Below are positions 5,590 to 7,470 of a stretch of DNA of 7,470 nt, piece by piece. Source of the stretch: Woeseia sp964560775 (GTDB lineage: Bacteria > Pseudomonadota > Gammaproteobacteria > Steroidobacterales > Woeseiaceae); assembly GCA_964560775.1 (NCBI GenBank), contig CAZLNH010000293.1, positions 1 through 7,470 of the forward strand. Reading direction: 5' to 3'. The translations under genes were made by a program, and so were the position numbers. The notes below the pieces were generated by a model. It had not been told where the DNA came from. It was given only the letters and a program-made list of their open reading frames with translations, and searched no databases. Each line of letters starts with the position of its first letter. Position 1 is the stretch's first letter.

Positions 5590-7470
5590 ATGTCCCTCTT
5601 TTCCGAACTGAAGCGCCGTAACGTATTCCGCGTAGCCGCCGCCTACCTGGTGGCCGGCTGGCTCGTGACGGAAGTGCTGACTACCGTGCTGCCGACGCTC
5701 GGCGCGCCGGAATGGCAGTCGAAGGCGGTGGTGCTGGTATTCGCACTCGGTTTCCTGCCGACGATCCTGTTTGCATGGGTCTACGAAGTGACCTCCGACG
5801 GGATCAGGAAGCAGCGCGACGTGGATATGGATGCGTCGATTGTCCCCGCCAGGAGCCACAAACTGGAGTATGTGACGATTGCCACGGTCATCGCTGCAAT
5901 CCTGTTCCTGGCTGTTTTCGGATCATTGCCGGCAACGGACCCGGAACCCGGGGCCACTGCGCCGGCGCACGATGCATCGGTCGCCGTCCTGCCGTTCGTC
6001 AACATGTCCGACAGCCCGGATAACGAGTATTTCTCCGACGGCCTGACCGAAACACTGCTGCACATGCTGGCGCAGATTCCCGATCTGAAGGTTGCCGCGC
6101 GCACGTCGAGTTTCTCCTTCAGGGGGCAGAACAGGACGATCAGCGAAATCGCCGCGACGCTCGGTGTGGCACACGTTCTGGAAGGCAGCGTGCAGCGGCA
6201 AGGCGACAGCGTACGCATTACTGCCCAGCTGATACGTGCCTCGGACGGCTTTCACGTCTGGTCGGAAGTTTACGATGAAAGAACGGTTGATGATATTTTC
6301 AAAATCCAGGATGAAATCGCCGGAAAGGTCGGCCGCGCGCTGTCGGAGTCGATTCTTGGCGTTGCAGAGGCGGAGTCGTTGGCCGGAGTCGGCACCAGCA
6401 GTGCCGATGCGTACGATTTGTATCTTCAGGCGCTCGGCGAGCGCGCGACTTACTCCTATTGGGGTCTCCAGGGCGCCGAGAAACTCCTTATCGGTGCATT
6501 GACGGTCGACCCCGACTTTGTCGAAGCGAAAACCGAGCTGGCCGGCAACTACCTGCAGCAACTTGAAACCGGCTTGATGGACAACCAGGCCGTGTATACA
6601 CGTAACATGGCAATCACCGGGCAGGTTCTCGCCGTTGAACCGGACAATGCGGACGCGCTTGCCATTCGGCTATTCACCGAGACGGCCGTGCGAGCGACTG
6701 AGACACCTGCCGGCCAACTCCGGGAGGCTGTCACGCAACTCCAGGATATGGTCGCGGCGGAGCCCGACCGACTGCAGCCACGGTTGTTGCTGACGCGCCT
6801 GCTGGAGCGCTTGCAACGCTTCGATGAAGCTCTCGCCGTGCAACAGGAAGCCTTGAAGCAGGATCCTCGCAATCCCCGCATACTTTATGAAATCGGCACT
6901 CTTCACGTCGCCCTCGATCAGCCGGAGGCGGCACATGATGCGCTCGAGGAATCACTCGAGATCGAGCCGGCCCAGCCCAATGCCTACGTGACGCTGGCGG
7001 GCATGGCCCTGCAGGACGGCGATGGCCTCGATTACCTGCGGAATTTCCTCAAAGCTGTCGAGGTCGATCCGACGGACCATGAGTTGCCCGGCATGATCGC
7101 ACTGTTCCTCTACAACCTCGGCCTCGTCGAAGAAGGCGATGACTTCCGGAACCGCGTCATGGCCATCGCGCCGACCAGCGAAGTGGCCTATCGCATCGAA
7201 CTGATGCGGGCGATCAGTACCGGCGACGAGGAAGCCGGCATCGAAGCCGCCCGGAGCGCGATTTCCGACAATGTTGGCGATCGCCAGAATGCATTCTCCG
7301 GTGCTGTCCAGTACCTGTTGCGCACGGCCGCCCGCCGCGGCACTGTCGACGATGAACTGGCATTTATCGAACAGCATGCACCGGGCATCTTTGACATCGA
7401 GGCCGACGGCCTGCCCGTGAAGTACCGGGCAGCACAGTTTCTCGCCCTGGATGCGTGGTACACGACGCTG
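5590..7470 (+). CDS. Membrane-anchored FlgO/TolB-like domain protein with TPR repeats (3' truncated by window)
   Basis: An open frame of 627 codons with no stop runs off the window end. Hydrophobic segments lie near residues 12-37 (after the basic start SELKRRN), 45-66 and 94-114, predicting three membrane helices. Next comes a Pro/Ala-rich linker, then a FlgO/TolB-N-like domain at about 130-245. It includes SVAVLPFVNMS (130-140), EYFSDGL (146-152), AARTSSFSFRG near 168-179, LGVAHVLEGSV near 191-201 and a closing FKIQDEIA near 237-244. From about 295 onward the helical repeats resemble TPRs (for example near 295-323 and 378-555, with recurrent A..DP.N and EP.N endings). Such proteins are often annotated 'TPR protein', 'TolB-like' or 'adenylate cyclase', but I see no cyclase, kinase or DNA-binding domain in the visible part. 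The role is unknown; the TPRs suggest protein binding. The ATG at 5590 is chosen because the MSLFSELKRRNVFR start is typical of this architecture. No clear Shine-Dalgarno precedes it. It is 108 bases after copA and probably its own transcription unit. Confidence 0.88.
   Translation, partial: MSLFSELKRRNVFRVAAAYLVAGWLVTEVLTTVLPTLGAPEWQSKAVVLVFALGFLPTILFAWVYEVTSDGIRKQRDVDMDASIVPARSHKLEYVTIATVIAAILFLAVFGSLPATDPEPGATAPAHDASVAVLPFVNMSDSPDNEYFSDGLTETLLHMLAQIPDLKVAARTSSFSFRGQNRTISEIAATLGVAHVLEGSVQRQGDSVRITAQLIRASDGFHVWSEVYDERTVDDIFKIQDEIAGKVGRALSESILGVAEAESLAGVGTSSADAYDLYLQALGERATYSYWGLQGAEKLLIGALTVDPDFVEAKTELAGNYLQQLETGLMDNQAVYTRNMAITGQVLAVEPDNADALAIRLFTETAVRATETPAGQLREAVTQLQDMVAAEPDRLQPRLLLTRLLERLQRFDEALAVQQEALKQDPRNPRILYEIGTLHVALDQPEAAHDALEESLEIEPAQPNAYVTLAGMALQDGDGLDYLRNFLKAVEVDPTDHELPGMIALFLYNLGLVEEGDDFRNRVMAIAPTSEVAYRIELMRAISTGDEEAGIEAARSAISDNVGDRQNAFSGAVQYLLRTAARRGTVDDELAFIEQHAPGIFDIEADGLPVKYRAAQFLALDAWYTTL

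Noticed and set aside
5071..5859. Antisense open frame of 262 codons spanning the copA end, intergenic gap and start of the TPR gene
   Set aside because: The opposite strand encodes conserved motifs throughout (GDGINDAP, YN, MSLSS). The antisense peptide shows no domain and is His/Arg-rich like other shadow frames.
1..7470. Mobile element or CRISPR in the metal-resistance region
   Set aside because: I found no transposase, integrase, terminal inverted repeats, direct-repeat array or tRNA in the window. Codon usage appears uniform across the genes.

Overview
The window carries the 3' part of a copper/silver detoxification operon followed by an unrelated membrane-anchored TPR gene. All genes lie on the + strand. 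The DNA is GC-rich (estimated by eye at about 60-65%), coding is dense and the genes overlap by 4 bases. The protein families point to a gammaproteobacterium. The N-terminal module of the last gene is one I associate with environmental and marine gammaproteobacteria. That taxonomic reading is inference; no rRNA or other marker gene is present.

Layout. (1) Bases 1-134 hold the last 43 codons of a CusB-type periplasmic adaptor, ending in a His/Asp/Met-rich tail. (2) Bases 131-3274 hold a complete CusA-type heavy-metal RND pump of 1047 aa. Its three metal-site methionines and most of its methionine relay match the E. coli CusA positions. (3) Bases 3271-5481 hold a complete P1B-1 Cu+ ATPase of 736 aa (CopA type). 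Its N-terminus carries a His-rich leader and a short Cys/Met/His metal-binding domain instead of an HMA domain. (4) Bases 5482-5589 are a 108-base intergenic gap with an imperfect inverted repeat and a possible extended -10 promoter. (5) From base 5590 to the window end runs an open frame of 627 codons without a stop. It has three predicted N-terminal membrane segments, a FlgO/TolB-like domain and TPR repeats.

How the genes work together. The ATPase would move Cu+ (and probably Ag+) from the cytoplasm to the periplasm. CusA, with CusB and an outer-membrane CusC-type channel not in this window, would then expel it from the periplasm or inner membrane to the outside. Two successive ATGA stop/start overlaps join cusB-cusA and cusA-copA, so the three products are probably made from one mRNA with translational coupling. 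The downstream TPR gene has its own spacing and a possible promoter and is probably a separate unit. Nothing in its sequence links it to metals.

Most of the window is a recognisable, well-conserved metal resistance locus. The less ordinary points are the loss of a proposed proton-relay lysine in CusA, the HMA-less ATPase N-terminus, and the functionally uncharacterised membrane/FlgO/TPR protein. I see no RNA gene, CRISPR array, insertion sequence or attachment site.
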